Positions 7,814 to 14,104 of a DNA stretch of 37,254 bases are shown here, piece by piece. How positions within the stretch are numbered: the first letter of the stretch is position 1; every line of letters starts with the position of its first letter. Below the pieces are notes generated by a model, which saw only the letters and a list, made by a program, of their open reading frames with translations, was not told where the DNA came from and searched no databases. This DNA comes from an uncultured Clostridia bacterium (GTDB taxonomy: Bacteria > Bacillota > Clostridia > Christensenellales > CAG-138). The position numbers and the translations under genes were made by a program. The stretch spans positions 1-37,254 of the forward strand of contig CAMPAN010000009.1 in the NCBI GenBank assembly GCA_946631895.1. The letters run 5' to 3'.

Positions 7814-8610
7814 AAGCGATCTGTGTCGACGACGAGCCGCTGGCGGTCGAATATACGGTATGTCAATGCGAAAGCCTGCCGGAGATCGACGAGATCCGGG
7901 GGTTTACCGATGCGCAGTCTGCGCTGGACTGGCTTTCGGAGCACGCGGTTGACCTTGCGCTTCTCGATATCAATATGCCGGAGATCGACGGCATTGCGCT
8001 TGCCGCGCGGATCAAGGCGCTGCATCCGCAAACGGCGATTCTGTTTCTGACCGCATACAAAGAATATGCCTTCGACGCGTATACGGTGCACCCGGCGGGG
8101 TATTTATTAAAGCCGGTTTCTCTGGAAAAGCTCGCGGCGGAGGTACGGTATCTGTACGAAGAGAAAAGGTCCGAACCGTCCGAACGGATCCGGATCAAGA
8201 CCTTCGGATCCTTCGATGTGTTTGTGGAGGACCGATTCATGCATTTCAAGCTGGCGAAAAGCAAGGAAATCCTGGCGTATCTGGTGGACAGGCAGGGCTC
8301 CGGGGTTACAAGGGCGGAGCTTTTTGCCGCAGTTTGGGAGGATCGCCCGTACGACCGCGGCATGCAGAAGCAGCTTGACACGTACATCCGTTCGCTGCGG
8401 GATACCCTGCGCGAATACGGCGCGGAGGAGATCATGGAGATGCGCAAGGGGATCCTTCGCGTCAGACCGGAGACGTTCATCTGCGACGCATACCGGTTCC
8501 ATGCGGGCGACAGCGAGGCGATCAACGCGTACCGCGGGGAATACATGAGCGCCTATTCCTGGGCGAGCATGACGGAAAGCATCCTGTCCGGAAAAGCAAA
8601 TATAACCTGA
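7810..8610 (+). CDS. Response regulator with SARP-like winged-helix output
   Basis: A 266-aa response regulator. The receiver domain (1-120) has acidic residues VDDEP, phospho-acceptor Asp53 in LLDINMPEIDG, Thr in LTAYKEYAFDA and Lys in YLLKPVS. The output domain (about 124-215) reads IKTFGSFDVFVEDRFMHFKLAKSKEILAYLVDRQGSGVTRAELFAAVWED, a winged helix of the OmpR/SARP kind, not the LytTR domain that usually pairs with LytS-type kinases. The short tail CDAYRFHAG...AYRGEYMSAYSWA resembles the start of a bacterial transcriptional activator domain. The start is GTG at 7810, overlapping the kinase stop (GTGA) and preceded by AAAGGAG; the track's ATG at 7711 lies deep in the kinase gene. Followed by a terminator. 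Confidence 0.88.
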   Translation: MKAICVDDEPLAVEYTVCQCESLPEIDEIRGFTDAQSALDWLSEHAVDLALLDINMPEIDGIALAARIKALHPQTAILFLTAYKEYAFDAYTVHPAGYLLKPVSLEKLAAEVRYLYEEKRSEPSERIRIKTFGSFDVFVEDRFMHFKLAKSKEILAYLVDRQGSGVTRAELFAAVWEDRPYDRGMQKQLDTYIRSLRDTLREYGAEEIMEMRKGILRVRPETFICDAYRFHAGDSEAINAYRGEYMSAYSWASMTESILSGKANIT

Positions 8611-8633
8611 TCCCGAATAAATACAGAAACGCA

Positions 8634-8676
8634 AGCCGCTTTTTTCAGTTATTTTGGAAAAGCGGCTATTTTCTTT
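8634..8676 (+). terminator. Rho-independent terminator of the two-component operon
   Basis: AGCCGCTTTT (8634-8643) pairs perfectly with AAAAGCGGCT (8658-8667), and ATTTTCTTT follows. It separates the two-component pair from the next operon. Confidence 0.85.
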
Positions 8677-8693
8677 GGACATCCTTTGGACAT
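8673..8693 (+). promoter_or_regulatory. Two direct repeats of CTTTGGACAT before the membrane-protein operon
   Basis: CTTTGGACAT occurs exactly at 8673-8682 and 8684-8693, an 11-bp period, so both lie on the same face of the helix. They sit immediately upstream of the -10 at 8701, where an activator would bind to make up for the absent -35. The adjacent response regulator is the obvious candidate, by inference. Confidence 0.5.
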
Positions 8694-8697
8694 GCTC

Positions 8698-8706
8698 TGC
8701 TATACT
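8698..8706 (+). promoter_or_regulatory. Extended -10 promoter
   Basis: TGC-TATACT forms an extended -10. At -35 there is no good TTGACA; the position is instead covered by the CTTTGGACAT repeats, which is typical of an activator-dependent promoter. The next gene begins at 8785 behind AGGAGG. Confidence 0.45.
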
Positions 8707-8784
8707 GAAATGTTGAAAAATATATTCTTCGCAGCCCGATTGACGGCTGCAGGGAAACAATTCCGTTGACAGGAGGAAAAAACA

Positions 8785-9822
8785 ATGTTCTCATTCAAAG
8801 GACCCGGATTGAAAATCTTCGCGGCGATCCTTGCCGTGATCGTGCTCGGCGTCGGCGTTTATTTCACGTTCTTCCGGTCGAAGGGCTATGAAAAGACCGA
8901 AGCGACCATCGTTTCCATCGAAAACGACCCGGATTACATCCCCGATCCGGACACCGAAAACGACGCCGGACGGATCGTGACCGTGAAGTACACGGTCGAC
9001 GGCAAGGAATATACGGCGCAGCTCGATTCCGACAGCCCGTCTTACGAGGTGGGGAAGACGGTCCATATTCAGTATGATCCGCAGAACCCCGCAAAGATCA
9101 CGTCCTCGAAGGGCTTCGGCATCTATTTCATGATCGCGGGCGCGGTCATCCTGCTTCTGGTGGTCGGACTGACGGTCAAAAAGAAGCTCGACGTCAAGAA
9201 GCTCAAGGAAACGCAGGGCGAGACCGTCTATGCGCCGTCCGAGCAGGGCGAGGAGCGCGAGCTGTACTTCTTGACCGACCTCGGCACGCCGAAGTACGGT
9301 CATCGCATCGAGGACAAGGAACGCAACGTCCTTTATGAAGCGAAGATGACGAAGTTCACGCTCGCGGGTCCGTTCGGCTTCGACTTCATCGACTATGAGC
9401 ACGGCACGACCAAGGCGCATCTTGTCGGACATCAGGAGGAGACCGACTGGAACTCGTTCCTGCTCGACAATCACTACACCTTCTCGCTGGACGGCGAGGA
9501 CATCTGGAAGCATCTCAAAAAGAACGGCGTCAAGGTGGAATCCCGCTTTGCCGAGGGCAAGGTCCTCTTCCCTTCCTACACGGTTTCGAGAGACGGCGCG
9601 GAGATCGGCTATATCGAGGCTTCGAGCCAGTACGTCCACGAGGAAGACGCCGAGGAACACGCAGTCGCGAACAAGGTCCCGGTCCCGGGGTTCTATCGCA
9701 TCTTCACGAGCGAAAAGAACCTCGACCTGCTGTTTGTCGTCGCGCTCGCGTTCGCTCGCAGCGGCGCAACGGACGACAAGGGCGGATCCCGCAAGATCCT
9801 CTTCAACGCAATGAAGGGCTGA
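8785..9822 (+). CDS. Membrane protein with DUF3592-like N-terminal half
   Basis: A 345-aa protein of unknown function. Helix 1 spans about residues 8-28. An extracytoplasmic domain of about 85 residues follows, with VKYTVDGKEYTAQLDSDSPSYEVGKTVHIQYDPQNPAKI, which resembles DUF3592 proteins. Helix 2 lies at about 112-132. The cytoplasmic part (about 150-345) contains LYFLTDLGTPKYGHRIEDKERNVLYEAKMTKFTLAGPFGFDFIDYEHG, which reminds me of LURP-one/tubby-like beta folds, but I am not certain of that. The start has AGGAGG with an 8-nt spacer. It is the first of three closely spaced genes behind a promoter that may be controlled by the neighbouring two-component system. Confidence 0.8.
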   Translation: MFSFKGPGLKIFAAILAVIVLGVGVYFTFFRSKGYEKTEATIVSIENDPDYIPDPDTENDAGRIVTVKYTVDGKEYTAQLDSDSPSYEVGKTVHIQYDPQNPAKITSSKGFGIYFMIAGAVILLLVVGLTVKKKLDVKKLKETQGETVYAPSEQGEERELYFLTDLGTPKYGHRIEDKERNVLYEAKMTKFTLAGPFGFDFIDYEHGTTKAHLVGHQEETDWNSFLLDNHYTFSLDGEDIWKHLKKNGVKVESRFAEGKVLFPSYTVSRDGAEIGYIEASSQYVHEEDAEEHAVANKVPVPGFYRIFTSEKNLDLLFVVALAFARSGATDDKGGSRKILFNAMKG

Positions 9823-9882
9823 AATCCCGCAATCATATGGGACGTTCATAAACACATAAAGGATAAGGATTAGGAGGCAAAT

Positions 9883-10848
9883 ATGGACAACAAGCAAATC
9901 TACAAAAAGACGCTCGGATTCTCCCTGCGCCGCCTGTTCTGGGACGTCATCTCTCTGGTGCTGTTCCTTGCGCTCTGTACGCTCGGCTTTATGCTGGGTG
10001 AAAAGCTGATCGAAAACGGCGGCGTCATCGGTCTCGTGATCGGTGCGATCATCGGTCTCGTGGCGGTGATTCTGATCTCGAGATTCGTGTCCTACATGCT
10101 GAAAGCGGGACAGATCGCCATGATGACCCGCGGCGTCACCGAGGGCGAGCTGCCCGACAACGTGATCGCCGAGGGCAAGAAGGTCGTGAAAGAGCGCTTC
10201 CTCACCGTTGCCGCGTACTTTGCGGTGACCAACGTCATCAAGGGTATCTTCAACCAGATCGGCAGAGGCATCACGAAGGTCGGCGAAAGCATCGGCGGCG
10301 ATACCGGCGGCGCGATCGGCGGCGCGGTGAGCTCCGTCATGCAGACGATCGTCAATTATCTTTGCGACTGCTGCCTCGGCTGGGTCTTCTACCGCAAGGA
10401 CGTCAAGGCGGCGAAGGCGACCTGCGAAGGCGCGGTGCTGTTCTTCAAGCACGGCAAGACGTTCGCAAAGAACATGGGCCGCGTGTTCGGCATGGGACTT
10501 GTGTCCCTGCTTCTCATCGGCGGTGTGTTCACGGGCGTTTTCTATGCGATCCTGCACGCGATCGGCGATCTGCCGCTCTATACGGACGTTGCGGCATTCT
10601 TTGCGGAGAACGAAAGCCGGCTTGCCCAGATCCTCAGCAATCCCGCGACGCTTCCCATCGCGTTCTCGATCCTCGGCGGCGTCATCGTGTGGAGCATCCT
10701 CCACTCCGTGTTCATTCGTCCGTTCGTGCTCACCGGCGTGCTCCGGAACTATCTGGAATCCGGCATGAACGACATCCCCTCGGAATCGAGCTTTGCGATG
10801 CTGGATTCGAAGTCCGATAAGTTCCGCAAGCTTCATCAGGAGATGTAA
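9883..10848 (+). CDS. Uncharacterised polytopic membrane protein
   Basis: A 321-aa protein that I do not recognise. Two hydrophobic helices lie at about 20-40 and 47-70. A glycine-rich amphipathic stretch follows (IGRGITKVGESIGGDTGGAIGGAVSS, about 128-152), then a Cys-containing segment NYLCDCCLGWVFY, and further helices at about 205-225, 255-275 and 280-290. It ends in a charged cytoplasmic tail (SKSDKFRKLHQEM). The start is supported by GGAGG 5 nt before the ATG. It lies 60 nt after the DUF3592-like gene and 26 nt before the next gene, so it is probably co-transcribed. No enzymatic motif is visible. Confidence 0.8.
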   Translation: MDNKQIYKKTLGFSLRRLFWDVISLVLFLALCTLGFMLGEKLIENGGVIGLVIGAIIGLVAVILISRFVSYMLKAGQIAMMTRGVTEGELPDNVIAEGKKVVKERFLTVAAYFAVTNVIKGIFNQIGRGITKVGESIGGDTGGAIGGAVSSVMQTIVNYLCDCCLGWVFYRKDVKAAKATCEGAVLFFKHGKTFAKNMGRVFGMGLVSLLLIGGVFTGVFYAILHAIGDLPLYTDVAAFFAENESRLAQILSNPATLPIAFSILGGVIVWSILHSVFIRPFVLTGVLRNYLESGMNDIPSESSFAMLDSKSDKFRKLHQEM

Positions 10849-10874
10849 CGGACGCGGGAAAAAGGAGTTTAGCG

Positions 10875-11294
10875 ATGAATAAAAAAACCGTTGCCGCAAT
10901 CGTACTCTCTGTCGTTGCACTGTGCCTGTCGATCGCGGGACTGATCGTTGCGCTGCTGCCGAAGCAGGCGGCGGGCGACGTGCAGTACGTCATGTATCTC
11001 GGCACGAACGATAAGGATACGAACGAGCCGGTGTTTGCGCCGGACGAAGCCAAAACGAAAGCGGAGGAGATCCTGCTCAAGCATGTCGGCGGCTGGACGA
11101 TCCAGGAGGCGAACGGCGGCTGGGCGGACGGAGACATGCTCTATCGAGAATACACGATCGTGATCTATCTGAGCGACACAAGCGCGGACGCCGTCCACGC
11201 CGCTGCGGATGAATTGATCGCGGCGTTTCATCAGAGCTCCGTTCTGATCCAGAAAAACGTGACCGCGACCGAGTTCTATTACGGCAGACCGTAA
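10875..11294 (+). CDS. Small membrane-anchored extracytoplasmic protein
   Basis: A 139-aa protein with one N-terminal hydrophobic helix (residues 5-28: VAAIVLSVVALCLSIAGLIVALL) and no signal-peptidase motif that I trust, so it is probably anchored outside the membrane. The body (VQYVMYLGTNDKDTNEPVFAPDEAKTKAEEILLKHVGGWTIQEANGGWADGDMLYREYTIVIYL) has an alternating strand-helix pattern resembling DUF3574-type proteins; that resemblance is by eye and uncertain. The start has AAAGGAG and ATG. Last of the three-gene set, followed by the hairpin at 11318-11348. Confidence 0.75.
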   Translation: MNKKTVAAIVLSVVALCLSIAGLIVALLPKQAAGDVQYVMYLGTNDKDTNEPVFAPDEAKTKAEEILLKHVGGWTIQEANGGWADGDMLYREYTIVIYLSDTSADAVHAAADELIAAFHQSSVLIQKNVTATEFYYGRP

Positions 11295-11317
11295 GCGGTC
11301 CGACCGGTATACCGGTT

Positions 11318-11348
11318 CCCGCGGGACGGCGCTTCTCCGTCTCGCGGG
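11318..11348 (+). terminator. 12-bp GC-rich hairpin after the three-gene set
   Basis: CCCGCGGGACGG (11318-11329) pairs with CCGTCTCGCGGG (11337-11348) with one G-U pair and a 7-nt loop. There is no U-run, so it is terminator-like only by position and stability. Confidence 0.45.
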
Positions 11349-11408
11349 AGCGCACGGATTGTGTACGGATCCATGGGACCATGGCGTCTGACACAGGGGT
11401 GAATGCGC

Positions 11409-11589
11409 ATGAAGAAAACAAGAAAGGTTGATATCGTCATCGTCTGCGCTGCCTGAACCGGCCGGAGGATCCACCTCCGGGAAAATCTTTGTCGACGGCA
11501 ATCCGCTCTCCGCAACGATCGCCCGAAGGCTTGCGAAACGGACCGATTTTACATTTGACGGCGAAAACAGGGTACTTGCTGTTTTCTGA
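11409..11589 (+). pseudogene. Short gene with a +1 frameshift
   Basis: Not recognised and absent from the ORF track. An ATG at 11409, behind an AGGGGTGA site, begins MKKTRKVDIVIVCAA and stops at 11454. In the +1 frame the reading continues without a stop as LPEPAGGSTSGKIFVDGNPLSATIARRLAKRTDFTFDGENRVLAVF, ending at 11587-11589. That stretch has a convincing amino-acid composition. Skipping one base at GTCTGCGCTGCC gives a single protein of about 59 aa. Options are a pseudogene, a base-call error, a programmed +1 shift, or initiation at an internal TTG (11428), which has poor spacing to any ribosome binding site. It is on the same strand as the STAS gene downstream. Confidence 0.5.
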
Positions 11590-11728
11590 CCGTATTCCGC
11601 ACGGACCGGCGCGATTCCGGGACGGCATTCCGCTGCGGAAAAACGCGTTTCGATCCGGAAGGACAGAATGATGCAGAATAATCGTCCGAAAAGGACGTCG
11701 AAAAGTGATTCTGAAAGGAGATACAAAT

Positions 11729-12025
11729 ATGAATATCGAACAAAAGAAAGACGGAAAAGCACTGGATCTCGCGCTCGAGGGCCGTTTGGACACCGTGACC
11801 GCGCCGGAGCTCGAAGCGGTGCTGAAAGATGCGCTTGCGGGCGTGGAGGAGCTGACGTTTGATTTTGAAAAGCTCGATTACATCTCTTCCGCAGGGCTTC
11901 GCGTGCTGCTTGCGGCACAGAAGACCATGAACCGGCAGGGGACCATGAAGGTGATCCATGCCAACGAGATGATTCGGGAGATTTTTGACGTCACCGGCTT
12001 TTCGGACATCCTGACCGTCGAATGA
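11729..12025 (+). CDS. STAS-domain protein (anti-sigma factor antagonist-like)
   Basis: A 98-aa single-domain STAS protein like SpoIIAA/RsbV. Visible features are the ALEGRLDTVTAPELEAVL strand-helix start, the central FDFEKLDYISSAGLRVLLAAQ motif with candidate phospho-serines 53/54, and the C-terminal MIREIFDVTGFSDILTV. Such proteins are switched by a serine kinase (SpoIIAB/RsbW type) and then bind partner proteins. No such kinase or sigma factor is encoded in the window. The ATG at 11729 follows AAAGGAG with an 8-nt spacer, so the track start at 11705 is rejected. It lies 44 nt before the lipoprotein gene. Confidence 0.9.
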   Translation: MNIEQKKDGKALDLALEGRLDTVTAPELEAVLKDALAGVEELTFDFEKLDYISSAGLRVLLAAQKTMNRQGTMKVIHANEMIREIFDVTGFSDILTVE

Positions 12026-12069
12026 TCTCCTGAAAGAAAAGCTATAAATAAAATGAGGAGAAACGAACA

Positions 12070-12765
12070 ATGAAAAAAGTATTGTCAGTTTTACTGATCG
12101 CTCTGCTGATTCTCAGCGCGGCTGCGTGTACCCCAAATGCCGAACCTGCGGCGCCGGATGCCGAACCCGCGGCGCAGGAATCCCCCGCCGCCGACCCGGC
12201 GCAGTGGAAGATCCTGGGCGACATCTGGGCGTTTGAATCCGACGGCTACGGAAGCGAGGAAAACCGGTATGTCCGGATCTTCAAGGCGGATGGCGTCTAC
12301 TATCGCGCGGAGACCGATATTCCGCAGGATGTGGCGGAAAAGCTGGACGCCATCGACTTTTTTGACGAGACAAGGGAAACGCAGGAAAAAGAGCTGATGA
12401 AGGATCTGCCCATTCAGACGATCTGCAATCTTTCCGAGGTGCTGCTTTCCCAAAGCGAACTCGATGCGCTGATCGGCAAGACCGGTCAGGAGCTTTTGGA
12501 TATGGGCTTCGTGCCGCAGGGCAGCTTCAGCACGCTGGAGAAGGTTTTCTGTGCAAGTCTGGATAAGGGTCCGTTCGAATATGAAATCGAGTTTGAGGAG
12601 ATTGCGGAAGTCGACGACAATCCCAACGTGGCGGCGGTCATCCGGCCGCTGACGGTGAAGAGCGCAGCTTTTTCCGGCCTTTCCCAGTACTGCCTGGAAA
12701 TGGAGTTCGACATCAACGGCGGCAGATCTCTGGCGGATTATGAAGCGGAGTTCGCCGGGGACTGA
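12070..12765 (+). CDS. Secreted lipoprotein of unknown function
   Basis: A 231-aa lipoprotein. The signal peptide MKKVLSVLLIALLILSAAAC has a clear lipobox (SAAAC, lipidated Cys20), followed by a low-complexity Pro/Ala/Glu linker in which the unit PNAEPAAPDAEPAA is partly duplicated. The mature domain (about 45-231) is acidic, with no motif that I recognise. It should be tethered to the outer face of the membrane. It is 44 nt after the STAS gene and 112 nt before the GAF-ABC ATPase, in the same direction. A role as an accessory factor for the downstream transporter is possible but not shown. Confidence 0.85.
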   Translation: MKKVLSVLLIALLILSAAACTPNAEPAAPDAEPAAQESPAADPAQWKILGDIWAFESDGYGSEENRYVRIFKADGVYYRAETDIPQDVAEKLDAIDFFDETRETQEKELMKDLPIQTICNLSEVLLSQSELDALIGKTGQELLDMGFVPQGSFSTLEKVFCASLDKGPFEYEIEFEEIAEVDDNPNVAAVIRPLTVKSAAFSGLSQYCLEMEFDINGGRSLADYEAEFAGD

Positions 12766-12804
12766 TACGGGCCGGGCGCTTGCAGTCTTCGGGATTACCC
12801 TTTT

Positions 12805-12818
12805 CGGATCGTGATCCG
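12805..12818. promoter_or_regulatory. Perfect 14-bp palindrome upstream of the GAF-ABC gene
   Basis: CGGATCGTGATCCG is an interrupted palindrome (CGGATC-GT-GATCCG), and the half-site CGGATCG recurs at 12827-12833. It lies 60 nt before the ABC ATPase start. It could be an operator for the transporter operon; I found no clear -35/-10 pair beside it. Confidence 0.3.
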
Positions 12819-12877
12819 CTTTCCGTCGGATCGCGCAAAACAGACACGACCATCAGTTCATAAAGGAGACCGGAACC

Positions 12878-14098
12878 ATGGCAGAAGAAAAACGGTTTAC
12901 AAAAGCGACATGGCAGATCATGGAACAGCTTCTCGAGGTGGATAACCTCGACGACGCGCTCTCCGGCAGTCTGGAAATCATTGTCAACACGCTGAACAGC
13001 GAAGCCGGCGCGATCTGGCTTCTGGATCAGAAAACGGATCGGCTGACCCCGATGTTCCACATCGGACCGGCTGATATCTCCAACATCACGGTGGAAAACG
13101 GACTCGGCATCGAGGGCGTCGTCACCAAGACCGGCAAGTCCGTGATCGTGGAGGACGCGGCGAACGATTCGCGCTTCGAGGGCTCCGTGTTCGACGACAA
13201 CGGGCTTATTACCAAGACGATGATCTGCGTGCCGCTCAACAACCTGCACGACGTGATCGGCTGCGTGCAGATCGTCAACAAGAAGGACGGCAGTCTCTAC
13301 GACGCCGAGGAGCTGAAGCTGTGCGAGCGCATGGCGTCTCTCGCGGCGATCACGATCGACGAAAAGGGACTGATCGTCGACCTCGGTGAGAAAAAGGAGA
13401 TTCTTGCAACGCTCCGCAACGTCACAAAGGAGTTCCCCTCCGGCGACGGCGTGCTGCAGGTGCTGAAAGGAATCAACCTTGACGTCTACAAAAACGAATT
13501 TGTGGTCGTGCTCGGCGAGTCCGGCTGCGGAAAATCGACGATGATGAACATCGTCGGCGGCATGGACTTTCTGACCGACGGCGAGCTTACGGTCGAAGGC
13601 AGAGATTTCTCGCATCCCTCCGACGCCGAGCTCACGCAGTACCGCCGCGAATACATCGGCTTCATCTTCCAGTCCTATAACCTGATGCCGAATCTGACTG
13701 CGCTCGAGAACGTGCAGTTTATCGCGGAGCTTGTGAAAGAGCCCATGGACGCGGCGGACGCGATTGCAAAGGTCGGGTTAGCGGAGCGCGCAAACAACTA
13801 TCCCGGGCAGATGTCCGGCGGTCAGCAGCAGCGCGTGTCCATTGCGCGCGCGATCGTGAAAAAGCCGAAGCTGATCCTTGCCGACGAGCCGACGGCGGCG
13901 CTCGACTACACGACGAGCATTGAGGTCCTTTCGGTCGTCGAGGATATCGTACGCAAGCAGGGCGCGACGGTCATGATGGTCACGCACAACCCCGAGATCG
14001 CCAAGATGGCGGACCGCGTGGTCAAAGTGCGCAACGGAAAGATCGCAAGCATCAAAAAGAACCTGCACCCCGTCCACGCAGAAGAACTGGTTTGGTGA
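12878..14098 (+). CDS. ABC transporter ATPase with N-terminal GAF sensor domain
   Basis: A 406-aa fusion. Residues about 12-165 form a GAF domain (IMEQLLEVDNLDDALSGSLEIIVNTLNSEAGAIWLLD...GLGIEGVVTKTGKSVIVEDAANDSRF...VPLNNLHDVIGCVQIVNKKDG). Residues about 180-395 form an ABC ATPase of the MacB/LolD/FtsE class: Walker A GESGCGKST (213-221), Q-loop FIFQSYNLMP, signature MSGGQQQR (about 312), Walker B LILADEPTAALD and H-loop VTHN (about 370). All catalytic motifs are intact. It should drive the two FtsX-type permeases encoded directly downstream (6-nt gap). The GAF domain suggests that ATPase activity responds to a small ligand or redox cue, which is unusual for this class. The ATG is preceded by AAAGGAG. 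Confidence 0.92.
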   Translation: MAEEKRFTKATWQIMEQLLEVDNLDDALSGSLEIIVNTLNSEAGAIWLLDQKTDRLTPMFHIGPADISNITVENGLGIEGVVTKTGKSVIVEDAANDSRFEGSVFDDNGLITKTMICVPLNNLHDVIGCVQIVNKKDGSLYDAEELKLCERMASLAAITIDEKGLIVDLGEKKEILATLRNVTKEFPSGDGVLQVLKGINLDVYKNEFVVVLGESGCGKSTMMNIVGGMDFLTDGELTVEGRDFSHPSDAELTQYRREYIGFIFQSYNLMPNLTALENVQFIAELVKEPMDAADAIAKVGLAERANNYPGQMSGGQQQRVSIARAIVKKPKLILADEPTAALDYTTSIEVLSVVEDIVRKQGATVMMVTHNPEIAKMADRVVKVRNGKIASIKKNLHPVHAEELVW

Positions 14099-14104
14099 TT
14101 TGTC

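Larger units (their letters stand above)
11295..11728 (+). other. 434-nt stretch with hairpins and one broken short gene
   Basis: Apart from the frameshifted short gene at 11409-11589, this stretch holds several stem-loops: 11318-11348, CCGGAGG/CCTCCGG near 11462-11480, and GAAAACAG/CTGTTTTC near 11563-11586. A CGTCC-GAAAA-GGACG hairpin precedes the STAS gene. I see no clear promoter consensus. Confidence 0.5.

Noticed and set aside
8791-10920. 709-aa minus-strand ORF
   Set aside because: It lies antisense to three genes with good ribosome binding sites and membrane-protein sequence; its Arg/Asp/His-rich composition is typical of a high-GC shadow.
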